Source of the DNA: Candidatus Bipolaricaulota bacterium
GTDB taxonomy: Bacteria; Bipolaricaulota; Bipolaricaulia; Bipolaricaulales; Bipolaricaulaceae
NCBI GenBank assembly: GCA_025060415.1
Contig: JANXBT010000001.1
Coordinates: 192,313-256,312, forward strand
DNA length: 64,000 nucleotides
Direction: 5' to 3'
Shown piece by piece: positions 17,228 through 25,267 of the stretch. Under the pieces are notes generated by a model. The model saw only the letters and a program-made list of their open reading frames with translations, was not told where the DNA came from and ran no database searches. Both the position numbers and the translations under genes were made by a program. Position 1 is the first letter of the stretch. Each line of letters begins with the position of its first letter.

Positions 17228-18072
17228 TGCGCCGCCTGCGCGAGGCCTGGCAGGGGTTTAAGGCCGGCGCCTGGCTGGGCTGGCAGATCGAGTCCAACTG
17301 GACCGAGCCCTTCCTCTTCGCCATCTACTCGGTGATCAAACCGGTGGCCGGCGTCCTCATCCTCGTCTTCATGTACCTCGTGGTGGCCCAGGGCGGCCTC
17401 GAGAACCCCCTCTTCCCCCAGGTGTTCCTCGGGACCACGTTCTACCTGTACGTGGTGAACGTCCTCTCCGGCATCAGCTGGAGCGTGCACGACGACCGCG
17501 AGCACTACGGGATGCTGAAGTACGTGTACATGGCGCCCCTGCACCTTTATGGGTACCTCCTGGGCCGGGGCGCGGCCAAGACCCTGGTGGCCACCATTTC
17601 TGTGCTCATCACCCTGGCCTTCGGCATGGCTTTCCTCAGGGTGCGCCTTTCCCTGGGCAGCCCCGGGCTCCTTGCGGCCGCCCTCATGCTGGGCCTGGCG
17701 GCCCTGGCCTTCTACGGCATCCTCCTCGCCGGGGTTTCCCTCCTCATCGCCCGGCACGGCTGGATGGTGGGCGACGTCGTGGCCGGAGGCCTCTACCTCC
17801 TCTGCGGCGCCGCGTTCCCCCTCGCCCTCCTCCCTGCGCCCTTCCGGGCCCTCGGCCTGGGGCTTCCGCCCACCTACTGGTTGGAGGCCCTGCGCCGGGC
17901 GCTCCTTGGCGCCGGTCTCCATCCCGAGCTCGCCGCCCTCTCCGACGCCCAGCTCCTCCTGATCTTGGCCGGGTCCACCCTCCTTGGGGTGGCCCTTTCC
18001 GCGGGGCTGTTCCGGGCGGCCGAGCGGATCGCCGTGCGCCGGGGCCTGCTGGACATGCAAACCATGTACTGA
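17224..18072 (+). CDS. ABC-2 type exporter, permease subunit 2
   Basis: 282 residues and about six membrane helices. It carries the matching ABC-2 element DREHYGMLKYVYMAPLHLYGYLLGRG (about residues 92-117) and a LLCGAAFPLALLP helix near the C-terminus. Third gene of the exporter operon. No terminator with a T-run follows it; the next gene starts 63 bases later with its own good ribosome-binding site. Confidence 0.9.
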   Translation: MMRRLREAWQGFKAGAWLGWQIESNWTEPFLFAIYSVIKPVAGVLILVFMYLVVAQGGLENPLFPQVFLGTTFYLYVVNVLSGISWSVHDDREHYGMLKYVYMAPLHLYGYLLGRGAAKTLVATISVLITLAFGMAFLRVRLSLGSPGLLAAALMLGLAALAFYGILLAGVSLLIARHGWMVGDVVAGGLYLLCGAAFPLALLPAPFRALGLGLPPTYWLEALRRALLGAGLHPELAALSDAQLLLILAGSTLLGVALSAGLFRAAERIAVRRGLLDMQTMY

Positions 18073-18135
18073 GCCCATTTGCCAGGGCGCGCCCCTCCGT
18101 GGCATCCTTCCCGGTGAGGAAAGGAGGAGCCCTCG

Positions 18136-18753
18136 ATGGAACGATGGGAAGGGATGCCCATTGAATCCTTTTTGACGGCGTTGGGTTCCACGGAGCCCGT
18201 GCCCGGTGGGGGGACGGCCGCGGCGCTGGCCGGGGCGGTGGCCGCAGCCCTGGTGCGGAAGGTGGCGGCCCTGGCCCAGCGGCGCGGCCGCAACGTGGGC
18301 GAGGCCGTGGAGCGCGCGGACGCCTTCCTGCGGAAGTTCTTGGAGCTGGGCCAAGCGGACGCCGAGGCCTACGCGGCCGTGGTCGCCGCCCAAAGGGGCG
18401 GCGGCGAGGCCCTGGCCAAGGCCCTTGTGCGGGCCGCGGGCGTGCCCCTGGAAGTGGCCCAGAAGTCCCTGGCCCTCATGGACCTCGCGGAGCGCCTCCT
18501 TCCCGCCTGCCCCAAGGGCGTGCGCAGCGATCTGGCGTGTGCGGCGCGGCTGGCCTGGGCCGCCTGCCTGGCCGCCCTGTACACCGTGGATGCCAACGCC
18601 CAAAGCGTCCAGGACGCCAAGTTCCGGGAGGAATTGGGGCGGGCGCGGGCGGAGCTCGCGGATTTGGCCGAGGAGAAGGCGGCGTTCGTGCTCGCGCCCC
18701 TGGAGGAGGAATTGGCCCTTTGGCTGGGAGAGAGGGATTCGAACCCCCACTAG
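18136..18753 (+). CDS. Cyclodeaminase/cyclohydrolase family protein (FtcD C-domain type)
   Basis: 205 residues. The N-terminal SFLTALGSTEPVPGGGTAAALAGAVAAALVRKVAAL is the hallmark of formiminotetrahydrofolate cyclodeaminase. The rest is all-helical as expected. It releases ammonia from 5-formimino-THF to give methenyl-THF, a late step of histidine degradation or of purine/glycine fermentation. hutH and hutI are 8 kb away, with no FtcD transferase domain seen. The last 11 codons are read from the antisense strand of the tRNA-Gln gene. Start ATG 18136 follows GAAAGGAGG. Confidence 0.87.
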   Translation: MERWEGMPIESFLTALGSTEPVPGGGTAAALAGAVAAALVRKVAALAQRRGRNVGEAVERADAFLRKFLELGQADAEAYAAVVAAQRGGGEALAKALVRAAGVPLEVAQKSLALMDLAERLLPACPKGVRSDLACAARLAWAACLAALYTVDANAQSVQDAKFREELGRARAELADLAEEKAAFVLAPLEEELALWLGERDSNPH

Positions 18754-18794
18754 CGGGTCCAGAGCCCGCCGGCCTACCATTAGCCGATCTCCCA
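18721..18794 (-). tRNA. tRNA-Gln (CTG anticodon), CCA encoded
   Basis: 74 bases. The acceptor stem TGGGAGA pairs with TCTCCCA, and the first pair is U1-A72 and the discriminator G73, both hallmarks of bacterial tRNA-Gln. The anticodon loop CTCTGGA reads CTG, pairing with CAG, on a GCGGG/CCCGC stem. The T arm has TTCGAAT between a GGGGG/CCCTC stem. CCA is in the gene. The 3' third is antisense to the end of the cyclodeaminase gene. Confidence 0.95.
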
Positions 18795-18805
18795 GGCCAG
18801 AAAGA

Positions 18806-18834
18806 AGTTTAGCGGGAAAGGGGGGCCGGTACAA
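18806..18834 (-). promoter_or_regulatory. Promoter of tRNA-Gln
   Basis: On the minus strand: TTGTAC (18829-18834), a 17-base spacer and TAAACT (18806-18811), 11 bases before the mature tRNA 5' end. The -35 hexamer shares five bases with the -10 of the divergent MEMO-family gene, so the two promoters compete. Confidence 0.65.
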
Positions 18835-18835
18835 T
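18830..18835 (+). promoter_or_regulatory. -10 hexamer of the MEMO-yicC-gmk-acpS operon
   Basis: TACAAT followed by 6 bases and then the GTG start, so a leaderless transcript is expected. It overlaps the tRNA-Gln -35 element on the opposite strand. Confidence 0.5.
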
Positions 18836-18841
18836 AGCGCC

Positions 18842-19690
18842 GTGGGCTACCGTTGGGCCTGCGCCGCCGGCACGTTCTATCCCGCGGACCCCCTGCGCCT
18901 GAGCGCGGAGCTCGCCCGCTGCCTGGGGGCGCGAAAGGAGGAGCTCGGCCCCCCGGGCCCACCCCTCGTGCGCCCGGTGGGCCTGATCCTCCCCCACGCG
19001 GGGTACCGCTACTCCGGGGAGGTGGCGGGCGTGGGGTACCGCGCGCTGTGGCGGCTGGGCCAGCCCGAGGTGGCCGTGATCCTGGGCACGAACCACACCG
19101 GCCTTGGCGGCCCCATCGCGCTCGCGGAGCCGGGGGCCTGGGAGACGCCCCTGGGCCCCATGCCCGTCCACCGGGAGCTCACCCAGGCCCTGGCCCGGGC
19201 CCTGGGCGCCGACCTCACCGACGTGCCCTTCGTCCATGAGCACTCCGTGGAGGTCCAGCTCCCCTTCCTACGCTACCTCTACGGGGAGCTCCCCTTCGTC
19301 GCGGCGGTGGTGCAGCCCTTGAGCCGGCCGGAGGCGGAGGCCGCCGGCGCCGCCCTGGCCGAAGCCCTCACGAAAACGCCCGCGCTCCTCCTCTGCTCCA
19401 CGGACTTCACCCACTACGAGCCCCACGCGGTCGCCCGGGAAAAGGACCTCTTGGCCCTGCGCCACGTGCTGAACCTGGACCTCGCGGGTTTCCTTGAGGT
19501 CGTGCGGGCCAAGCGCATCTCCATCTGCGGCGTGGGCGCGCTGGCCTTGTTCCTCGCCGCGGCCAAGGCGCTGCGGCTCCTGGCTGGCGAGCTCCTCCTC
19601 TACCGCACCTCGGGCGAGGTGGCGGGGCCGATGGACCAGGTGGTGGGCTACGCCGCGGCCCTGTTCCGCGAGGTGAACGAAGTTGCGTAG
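18842..19690 (+). CDS. AmmeMemoRadiSam system protein B (MEMO1 family)
   Basis: 282 residues. It starts with WACAAGTFYPADPLRLSAEL, equivalent to the family signature AGTFYPAD, and contains LPHAGYRYSGEVAG, ILGTNHTG, HSVEVQLPFLRYLY and STDFTHYEP. The last three hold the conserved His/Asp residues of the dioxygenase-like fold. In prokaryotes it is usually linked to AMMECR1 and radical SAM partners; neither is nearby. Molecular function in bacteria is unsettled. The GTG at 18842 sits 6 bases after TACAAT. Confidence 0.92.
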   Translation: MGYRWACAAGTFYPADPLRLSAELARCLGARKEELGPPGPPLVRPVGLILPHAGYRYSGEVAGVGYRALWRLGQPEVAVILGTNHTGLGGPIALAEPGAWETPLGPMPVHRELTQALARALGADLTDVPFVHEHSVEVQLPFLRYLYGELPFVAAVVQPLSRPEAEAAGAALAEALTKTPALLLCSTDFTHYEPHAVAREKDLLALRHVLNLDLAGFLEVVRAKRISICGVGALALFLAAAKALRLLAGELLLYRTSGEVAGPMDQVVGYAAALFREVNEVA

Positions 19691-20537
19691 CATGACGGGG
19701 TTTGGCCGGGGCCAGGCCCAGGGCCCGGGCTTCCGCGTGGAGGTGGACCTGCGCTCCCTCAACGGCCGCTTCCTTGAGGTGCGCGTGCGCGGGCTGGCGG
19801 ACTTCCCGGGCCTGGCCCACCGGGCCGAGGAGCGGCTGCGCCAGGCCTTCGCGCGGGGGACCCTGGAGGCCACGGTGCGCCTGGTCCCCCTGCCCGGCTT
19901 CGCCCCCAAAGTCCTGGACGCGGCGCTCGCCCAGGCCCTCTACGCCGAGCTCTCCCGGTTGAGCGCCGCGCTGGGCCTTGAGGAGAGGCCCGCACTGGCG
20001 CACCTTTTGGCCCTGAACGTGTTCCGCGACCGGGTCCTGGAAGAGGAGGAGGTCTGGCCGGTCCTGGCGGAGGCGCTGGACCAGGCCATCGCCGCGGTGC
20101 GGGCCGCCCGGGAGGCGGAGGGGGCGCGGCTGCGGGAGGCCCTGCTTAGGGAGGCCCAAAACCTGCAGGGGCTCGTGACTCGGGCGGAGGTCCTGGCCCA
20201 GGAGGAGCTCGCCTCCCTGCGGGCCCGGCTGGAGGAGCGCGTGCGGGGCCTGGCGGGGGTGGACGAGGCGCGCCTGGCCGCGGAGGTAGCCCTCCTGGCG
20301 GAGCGCAGCGACGTGCGGGAGGAGCTGGATCGGCTTCGGGCCCACGTGGCCCGGCTGTTCCCCCTCTTGGAGAGCGGGGATCCCGTGGGAAAAGAGCTGG
20401 AGTTCCTGGCCCAGGAGATCGGGCGGGAGGCGGGGACGCTGGGGGCCAAGGCGCGCGGGCCGGCCCTGGCGGAGGTGGCCCTGGCTCTGAAGCTGGGGGC
20501 GGAGCGCGTGCGGGAGCAGGCCCGCAACGTGGAATGA
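19683..20537 (+). CDS. YicC-family endoribonuclease
   Basis: 284 residues. It begins MRSMTGFGRGQA and has the paired domains of the YicC/YloC family (YicC_N to about residue 155, then the DUF1732-like C-terminus with the ELEFLAQEIGREAGTLGAKA stretch). YicC proteins are reported RNases that act on small RNAs. The TTG start at 19683 lies inside the MEMO gene (8-base overlap), and the ATG three codons later is an alternative. yicC followed by gmk is a widely conserved pair. Confidence 0.93.
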   Translation: MRSMTGFGRGQAQGPGFRVEVDLRSLNGRFLEVRVRGLADFPGLAHRAEERLRQAFARGTLEATVRLVPLPGFAPKVLDAALAQALYAELSRLSAALGLEERPALAHLLALNVFRDRVLEEEEVWPVLAEALDQAIAAVRAAREAEGARLREALLREAQNLQGLVTRAEVLAQEELASLRARLEERVRGLAGVDEARLAAEVALLAERSDVREELDRLRAHVARLFPLLESGDPVGKELEFLAQEIGREAGTLGAKARGPALAEVALALKLGAERVREQARNVE

Positions 20538-21154
20538 GGGACCTCCTTCCCCCGGGGGTGGCGCTGCAGGGCGAGCGGGGCATCGCCTTCGTCATCGCGG
20601 GGCCCTCGGGCGCCGGGAAGTCCTCGGTGATCTCCGCCCTGTTGGCGCGCGACCCCCGCCTGGTGTTTTCCGTCTCCGTGACCACGCGGCCTCCGCGGCC
20701 CCACGAGGTCCACGGCCGCGATTACTACTTCGTGAGCGCGGCCGAGTTCGACCGCCTGTTGGCCGAGGGCGCCCTCCTGGAGTGGACGGAGTACCAGGGG
20801 CACCGCTACGGCACGCCCAAAAGCGAGGTCGTGCCACGCCTGGAGCAGGGCTTGGACGTGGTGCTCAACGTGGAGGTGCGGGGGGCCCTGGCCCTCAAGG
20901 GGGCGGGCCTGGGCCATCCCGTGGTGCTCATCTTCCTTGTCCCGCCCAGCTGGGAGGAGCTGGTGCGGCGGGTGCGAGGGCGGGGCACGGAGGACGAGGC
21001 GGCCCTCCGGGAGCGGCTGCGCATCGCCCGCCACGAGCTCTCCTGCATCCCCGCCTTCGAGTACCTCGTGGTGAACGACGAGCTGGAGAAGGCCGTGGCC
21101 CGGGTGGAGGCCATCATCCAAGCGGAACGGATGCGCGTGGTGCGATGCGCCTAG
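20534..21154 (+). CDS. gmk: Guanylate kinase
   Basis: 206 residues. P-loop GPSGAGKSSVI at about residue 22, then VSVTTRPPRPHEVHGRDYYFVS (GMP binding) and GTPKSEV. It phosphorylates GMP to GDP. ATGA overlap with yicC, 10-base overlap with acpS. The extra 15 N-terminal residues before the P-loop region (LLPPGVALQGERG) are a little long for the family; no better start is visible. Confidence 0.96.
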   Translation: MRDLLPPGVALQGERGIAFVIAGPSGAGKSSVISALLARDPRLVFSVSVTTRPPRPHEVHGRDYYFVSAAEFDRLLAEGALLEWTEYQGHRYGTPKSEVVPRLEQGLDVVLNVEVRGALALKGAGLGHPVVLIFLVPPSWEELVRRVRGRGTEDEAALRERLRIARHELSCIPAFEYLVVNDELEKAVARVEAIIQAERMRVVRCA

Positions 21155-21501
21155 GCCTGGACGTCGTGGAGGTCCCGCGGTTCCGCGCGTTTTTGGAGCG
21201 CCAGGGCGAGCGGGCCCTGCGGCGCCTCTTCTCCCCGCGGGAGCTGGCCTACGCCCGCAGGGCCAAGGGCGAGCTGTTCGTGCAGCGGCTGGCCGTGCGC
21301 TTCGCCGCCAAGGAGGCCTTCCGCAAGGCCCTGGGCCGGGCCGTCCCCTTCCGGGAGATCGAGGTCCTTCCTGGGGAAAACGGGCCCCGCCTCCTCTGGC
21401 GGGGTCAGGAGTTCCCCGTCTCCTTGAGCCACACGGCGGGGGTGGCCGCGGCCGTGGTCCTCATCCCATCCCCAGCTCGCGCAGCCGCTCCCGAAGGGTG
21501 A
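21145..21501 (+). CDS. acpS: Holo-[acyl-carrier-protein] synthase
   Basis: 118 residues, normal length. GLDVVEVPRF holds the Mg-binding Asp, RFAAKEAFRKAL is the second motif and SLSHTAGVAAAVVL the third. It transfers phosphopantetheine from CoA to apo-ACP. It starts inside gmk, and its last 41 bases overlap the end of rpsA on the other strand. Confidence 0.94.
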   Translation: MRLGLDVVEVPRFRAFLERQGERALRRLFSPRELAYARRAKGELFVQRLAVRFAAKEAFRKALGRAVPFREIEVLPGENGPRLLWRGQEFPVSLSHTAGVAAAVVLIPSPARAAAPEG

Positions 21502-23128
21502 TGGTCTCCCGCACCGGCTGGGTGGCCAGGAACTTCTCCGTCTCCGCCTGAGCCAAATCCTCCTGGAGCTTCTTGATGGACAGCCGCACCTGGCGCTTGG
21601 CCTCGTTGATCCCGATGATCTTGGCCGTGACCTCCTGGCCCAGGCGCAGCACCTCCTGGGGGTGGCCGATGCGCTCATGGGAGATCTCGGACACATGGAT
21701 CAGGCCCTCCACCGCCGGGGTGATGCGCACGAAGGCCCCAAACTCCTTGATCTGGGTGACCGGGCCGGACACCACCGAGCCCACGGAGTACTGCTCCAGG
21801 AACTCCTCCCAGGGGTCCTGCTGCAGGGCCTTGAGGGAAAGGCTGATGCGGCGGTTTTGGGCGTCCACCTTCAGCACCATGGCCCGCACCTTCTGGCCGG
21901 GCTGGACCACGTCCTTGGGGTGGGCGACGCGCTCCCAGGAGAGCTCGGAGACGTGCACGAGGCCCTCGATCCCGGGCTCGAGCTGGACGAAGGCCCCGAA
22001 GTCCGTGACGTTGGTGACCACGCCCTCCACGAGGGCGCCCTTGGGGTAGCGGTGCTCCACGTCCTCCCAGGGGTCGGGGAGGGCCTTGCGCAGGGAGAGG
22101 CTGATGCGGCGCTCGGCCTCGTTCACCGCCAGCACCACCACCTCCACCTCCTGGCCCGGCTGCACCACCTCCTTGGGGTGCTTCACCGGGGCCCAGGAGA
22201 GCTCGGAGACGTGCACGAGGCCCTCCACGTCCTCCTCCAGCTCCACGAAGGCCCCGAAATCCGTGACGGAAACCACCTTCCCCTTGACCTTGGCCCCCAC
22301 CGGGTAGCGTTGGGCCAGGCCCTCCCAGGGGTTGGGCCGCAGCCGCTTGATGGACAGGGAAATGCGCTCCTCCTTGCGGTCGGCCTCGAGGACCATCACC
22401 TTGATCCTCTGGCCGGGCCGGAACTTCCCGGGCGGCGGAGCGGGGATGTCCTTCCAGCAGATCTCCGTGCGGTGCACCAGGCCGTCGTGGCCGCCCACGT
22501 CCACGAAGATCCCGAAGTCCACCACGCTCTTCACCACGCCCTCCACCACCTTCCCCGGGGTGAGGGAGGCGAAGAGCGCGTCCTTGGCGCGCTCCTCCTT
22601 CTCCCGCAGCCACTCCTTGCGGGAGACGACGAGGTTGCGGGTGCGCCGGGAGAACTCGATGATCTTGAACTCCAGGGTGCGGCCGCGCAGGCGCTCGAAC
22701 TTCGGGGAGAGCCCCTTCCCCAAGTGGGAGGCGGGCAGGAAGGCCCGGATCCCCCCGAGGTCCACCTGGTAGCCCGCGCCCGGGACCTCCGCCACCACCG
22801 TGCCCTTCACCGGCGCGCCCGCCCGATAGGCCTGCTCCAGCTCCGCGAACTTCTTGGCGAAGAAGGCCTGGCGCTCTGAGATGTAGACCGTGCCGTTTTC
22901 CTCGTCGATGTAGGTGATGAGGACCTCGAGAAGGTCGCCGGGGGCGACCTTGTCCCGGCCCGGCGCCAGCTCCTCCTTGGGGAGCACGGCCTCGGACTTG
23001 TACCCAATGTCCACCAGGACCTCGTTCTCCGTGACGTGGACCACCCGACCCTGTACCGTATCCCCTCGGCTGAACAGGCGGATGTCGTTTTCGCCGAGGG
23101 CTTCCTCCATACGGATCCACTCCGCCAT
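21461..23128 (-). CDS. rpsA: 30S ribosomal protein S1
   Basis: 555 residues with six S1 (OB-fold) repeats at about 22-90, 107-175, 192-265, 277-347, 364-434 and 451-520. Repeats 4 to 6 are near-identical in the FVELEEDVEGLVHVSELSW type of segment. It binds mRNA for translation initiation. ATG 23128 has GAGGTGAT upstream; GTG 23134 is an alternative. It follows plsC and cmk, the classic cmk-rpsA arrangement, but also has its own hexamer after plsC. Confidence 0.96.
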   Translation of the reverse strand: MAEWIRMEEALGENDIRLFSRGDTVQGRVVHVTENEVLVDIGYKSEAVLPKEELAPGRDKVAPGDLLEVLITYIDEENGTVYISERQAFFAKKFAELEQAYRAGAPVKGTVVAEVPGAGYQVDLGGIRAFLPASHLGKGLSPKFERLRGRTLEFKIIEFSRRTRNLVVSRKEWLREKEERAKDALFASLTPGKVVEGVVKSVVDFGIFVDVGGHDGLVHRTEICWKDIPAPPPGKFRPGQRIKVMVLEADRKEERISLSIKRLRPNPWEGLAQRYPVGAKVKGKVVSVTDFGAFVELEEDVEGLVHVSELSWAPVKHPKEVVQPGQEVEVVVLAVNEAERRISLSLRKALPDPWEDVEHRYPKGALVEGVVTNVTDFGAFVQLEPGIEGLVHVSELSWERVAHPKDVVQPGQKVRAMVLKVDAQNRRISLSLKALQQDPWEEFLEQYSVGSVVSGPVTQIKEFGAFVRITPAVEGLIHVSEISHERIGHPQEVLRLGQEVTAKIIGINEAKRQVRLSIKKLQEDLAQAETEKFLATQPVRETITLRERLRELGMG

Positions 23129-23195
23129 CCTCACATCACCTCGTGGCTTTCCCCTTGCGGGCCCAAAACTGCCTAGCCCTTTGGGACGTGGGGCA

Positions 23196-23201
23196 ATCTT
23201 A
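23196..23201 (-). promoter_or_regulatory. -10 hexamer of rpsA
   Basis: TAAGAT on the minus strand immediately after the plsC stop codon, giving a leader of about 60 bases with a good ribosome-binding site. It would let S1 be made independently of the upstream genes. Confidence 0.35.
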
Positions 23202-23822
23202 TCAGAGGTTCAGCACGCGGTCCATCAGGCGCTGGGCCAGGAGCTGGTAGCGCGCGGAACGGGGGAGGTCAGGGGGCACGTCCCGCGCCAGTTCGGCCAC
23301 GGTGAAGGGCTCACCGATGCGCACCTCCACCCGGGGGAGGCGCCAGCGGGGGCGGGGCGGGTAGGGGCCGTGCGGGACCAGGCGCACGGGGATGAAGGGC
23401 AGGCCGAGGCGCTCGGCAAGACGAATGGCCCCGGGCTTCGGCCGCGCCCCGGGCCGCGTGGTCCCCTCCGGGAAGATCCCCAGCCAGCGGGCGCGCCGGG
23501 CCGCGGCCAACGTCCTGCGGAAGTCCCCGGGGCTGAAGCGCTCCCGGTGGATGACCACCGCAAAGCCCCACACGAAGGGGGCGAACAGGGGGTTGCGCAG
23601 GAGCCCGTGCCGGGCGAGGAACACCAGGCGCCGGTGCGGCCCAAACGCCACGCACAAAATGGGGATGTCCCAATAGGAGCGGTGGGGGGCCACCACGATC
23701 CCCCGGGGCGGGATCTTCCCCCGCACGGAGAGGCGGAACATCGCCCCGATCGCGGGCGTGGCCAGGGCCACGAAGAACCCGTAGAGGACGTCACGGATGC
23801 GCTCGCTCAGCCAGGTGCGCAC
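23202..23822 (-). CDS. plsC: 1-acyl-sn-glycerol-3-phosphate acyltransferase (PlsC family)
   Basis: 206 residues. Membrane-anchored by residues about 12-30. Catalytic HRSYWD (HX4D) at about residue 47 and the glycerophosphate-binding FPEGTTR at about 119. It makes phosphatidic acid from lysophosphatidic acid. GTG start at 23822 inside cmk (32-base overlap). Lipid enzymes of the ester type agree with a bacterial host despite the many archaeal-like genes. Confidence 0.93.
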   Translation of the reverse strand: MRTWLSERIRDVLYGFFVALATPAIGAMFRLSVRGKIPPRGIVVAPHRSYWDIPILCVAFGPHRRLVFLARHGLLRNPLFAPFVWGFAVVIHRERFSPGDFRRTLAAARRARWLGIFPEGTTRPGARPKPGAIRLAERLGLPFIPVRLVPHGPYPPRPRWRLPRVEVRIGEPFTVAELARDVPPDLPRSARYQLLAQRLMDRVLNL

Positions 23823-24420
23823 GCCGCTCCTCCACCAGCTTCAGGACCAGGCACAGGACCTCGTCCGGGGACTTGCCCGTGGTGTCGAGGAACACCGCGT
23901 CGGGCGCGGGGCGCAGGGGGGCCAGGGCGCGGGTGGAGTCCCGCTCATCCCGCCGCCGCAGGGCCGCCAGGACCTCCGCGAAGTCCCCGCCCTGTTCCCG
24001 CTGCCTTCGCCGGGCCCGCTCCTCCAGGGTGGCCCAAAGGAAGATCTTGAGCTCCGCATCGGGCAGGACCACCGTGCCGATGTCCCGGCCCTCCATGACC
24101 ACATCCCGGCCCTGGGCCAGGCGCCGCTGCAGCTCCACCAGCCTGGCCCGCACGGCCCCGTCCACCGCCAGCTGGGAGGAAAGCTCGTCCAGCTCGGGAC
24201 TGGCCAGGTCCGCGGTCACGTCCTCCCCGTTCAGGAGGATCCGCCCCTCCTCCGTCACGCGGATGTCCACCGCCTCGAGGGGGAGGCCGCGGCGGTGGGC
24301 CAGGGCCGCGGCCCGGTACATCGCCCCCGTGGGGACAAAGAGGAAGCCCAGGGCCTGGGCCAGCCGCTTGCCCAGCGTGGTCTTGCCGGAGGCCGCCGGA
24401 CCGTCGATGGCGATCTTCAT
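23791..24420 (-). CDS. cmk: Cytidylate kinase
   Basis: 209 residues. P-loop IDGPAASGKTTLGKRLA at residues 4-20, the LSSQLAVDGAVRARLVELQR segment near 110 and MEGRDIGTVVLPDAELKIFL near 130, as in CMP kinases. It phosphorylates CMP and dCMP. ATG 24420 overlaps the ispE stop by 4 bases. The gene order ispE-cmk-plsC-rpsA mixes isoprenoid, nucleotide, lipid and translation functions. Confidence 0.96.
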   Translation of the reverse strand: MKIAIDGPAASGKTTLGKRLAQALGFLFVPTGAMYRAAALAHRRGLPLEAVDIRVTEEGRILLNGEDVTADLASPELDELSSQLAVDGAVRARLVELQRRLAQGRDVVMEGRDIGTVVLPDAELKIFLWATLEERARRRQREQGGDFAEVLAALRRRDERDSTRALAPLRPAPDAVFLDTTGKSPDEVLCLVLKLVEERRAHLAERAHP

Positions 24421-25253
24421 CCCAGGATCTTGTACCCCCTCGCCACGGGCCGCGCAATCCGCAAATGGGCCTCCACCTTGTCCCGCAGTTCCCTTTGGGC
24501 CTCCTGGGCCGCCGCCAGGCTGGGAAACGCCAGGAAAAGAGCGGACCCGGAGCCGCTCAGCCCCACCCCCAGGCTGGGCACCTCCTCCAGGATCCGGCGG
24601 AGCTCCCGGAGGGCGGGCCGCAGGTGGGCCGCCGCCGGCCAAAGGTCGTTGGGAAAAGGGGGGATCCCCGGAGGCGGACCCGCAGGGCTGAAGGGGATCC
24701 CCAGCGCGTCGTAAACCCGGTACACCTCGGCCGTGGGGCACGGGTAGGGCGGCACCACCACAAGGAACACAAAGGGGAGGGCGAGCGCCAAGGGGGTGAG
24801 GCGGTCGCCGATCCCCTCCACCCAGGCCGGGCTCCTCCCTAGGAAAAAAGGCACATCCGCGCCCAACGCCGCCCCCACGCGGACCAGCTCCTCCGGGGAC
24901 TTCCCCAGCCCGTGGAGGCGGTTGATCCCCGCCAGGACCGCTGCGGCGTCCGCGCTGCCCCCGCCCAGGCCGGCCCCCACCGGGATGTGCTTTTTGAGGA
25001 CGATGCGCACGCCCGGCCCCTCCTCCCCCAGCAGGGCCCGGGCCGCGCGGTAGGCCAGGTTGCCCTCGGGCGGGCCCAGCTCCGCGGGCGCCTCGAGCTC
25101 GATCCCCCTGGGGATGGACGTGAGCTCCAGCTCGTCCGCCCAATCGATGGCGCAAAAGAGGCTCTGGAGGAGGTGGTAGCCGTCCTCCCGCCGCCCCACC
25201 ACCCGCAGGACCAGGTTCAGCTTGGCGAAGGCGAGCACCCTGAGCGTGGCCAT
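24417..25253 (-). CDS. ispE: 4-diphosphocytidyl-2-C-methyl-D-erythritol kinase
   Basis: 278 residues. GHMP kinase of the MEP isoprenoid pathway. It begins with AKLNLVLRVVGRREDGYHLLQSL, and the ATP-binding loop is PVGAGLGGGSADAAAVL near residue 92. GADVPFFLGR and a GLSGSGSALF motif near residue 230 follow. It shows that the bacterial (MEP) rather than archaeal mevalonate route is used. It starts 15 bases after the hutI stop. Confidence 0.96.
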   Translation of the reverse strand: MATLRVLAFAKLNLVLRVVGRREDGYHLLQSLFCAIDWADELELTSIPRGIELEAPAELGPPEGNLAYRAARALLGEEGPGVRIVLKKHIPVGAGLGGGSADAAAVLAGINRLHGLGKSPEELVRVGAALGADVPFFLGRSPAWVEGIGDRLTPLALALPFVFLVVVPPYPCPTAEVYRVYDALGIPFSPAGPPPGIPPFPNDLWPAAAHLRPALRELRRILEEVPSLGVGLSGSGSALFLAFPSLAAAQEAQRELRDKVEAHLRIARPVARGYKILG

Positions 25254-25267
25254 GGCCTTGGGGCCCC

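Noticed and set aside
20782-21144. Upstream extension of the acpS reading frame inside gmk
   Set aside because: The AcpS family starts at MRLGLDVVEV (21145). The extension is a shadow of gmk.
21600-22500. DNA repeats inside rpsA
   Set aside because: They reflect the repeated S1 domains of the protein (repeats 3 to 6), not an independent repeat element.
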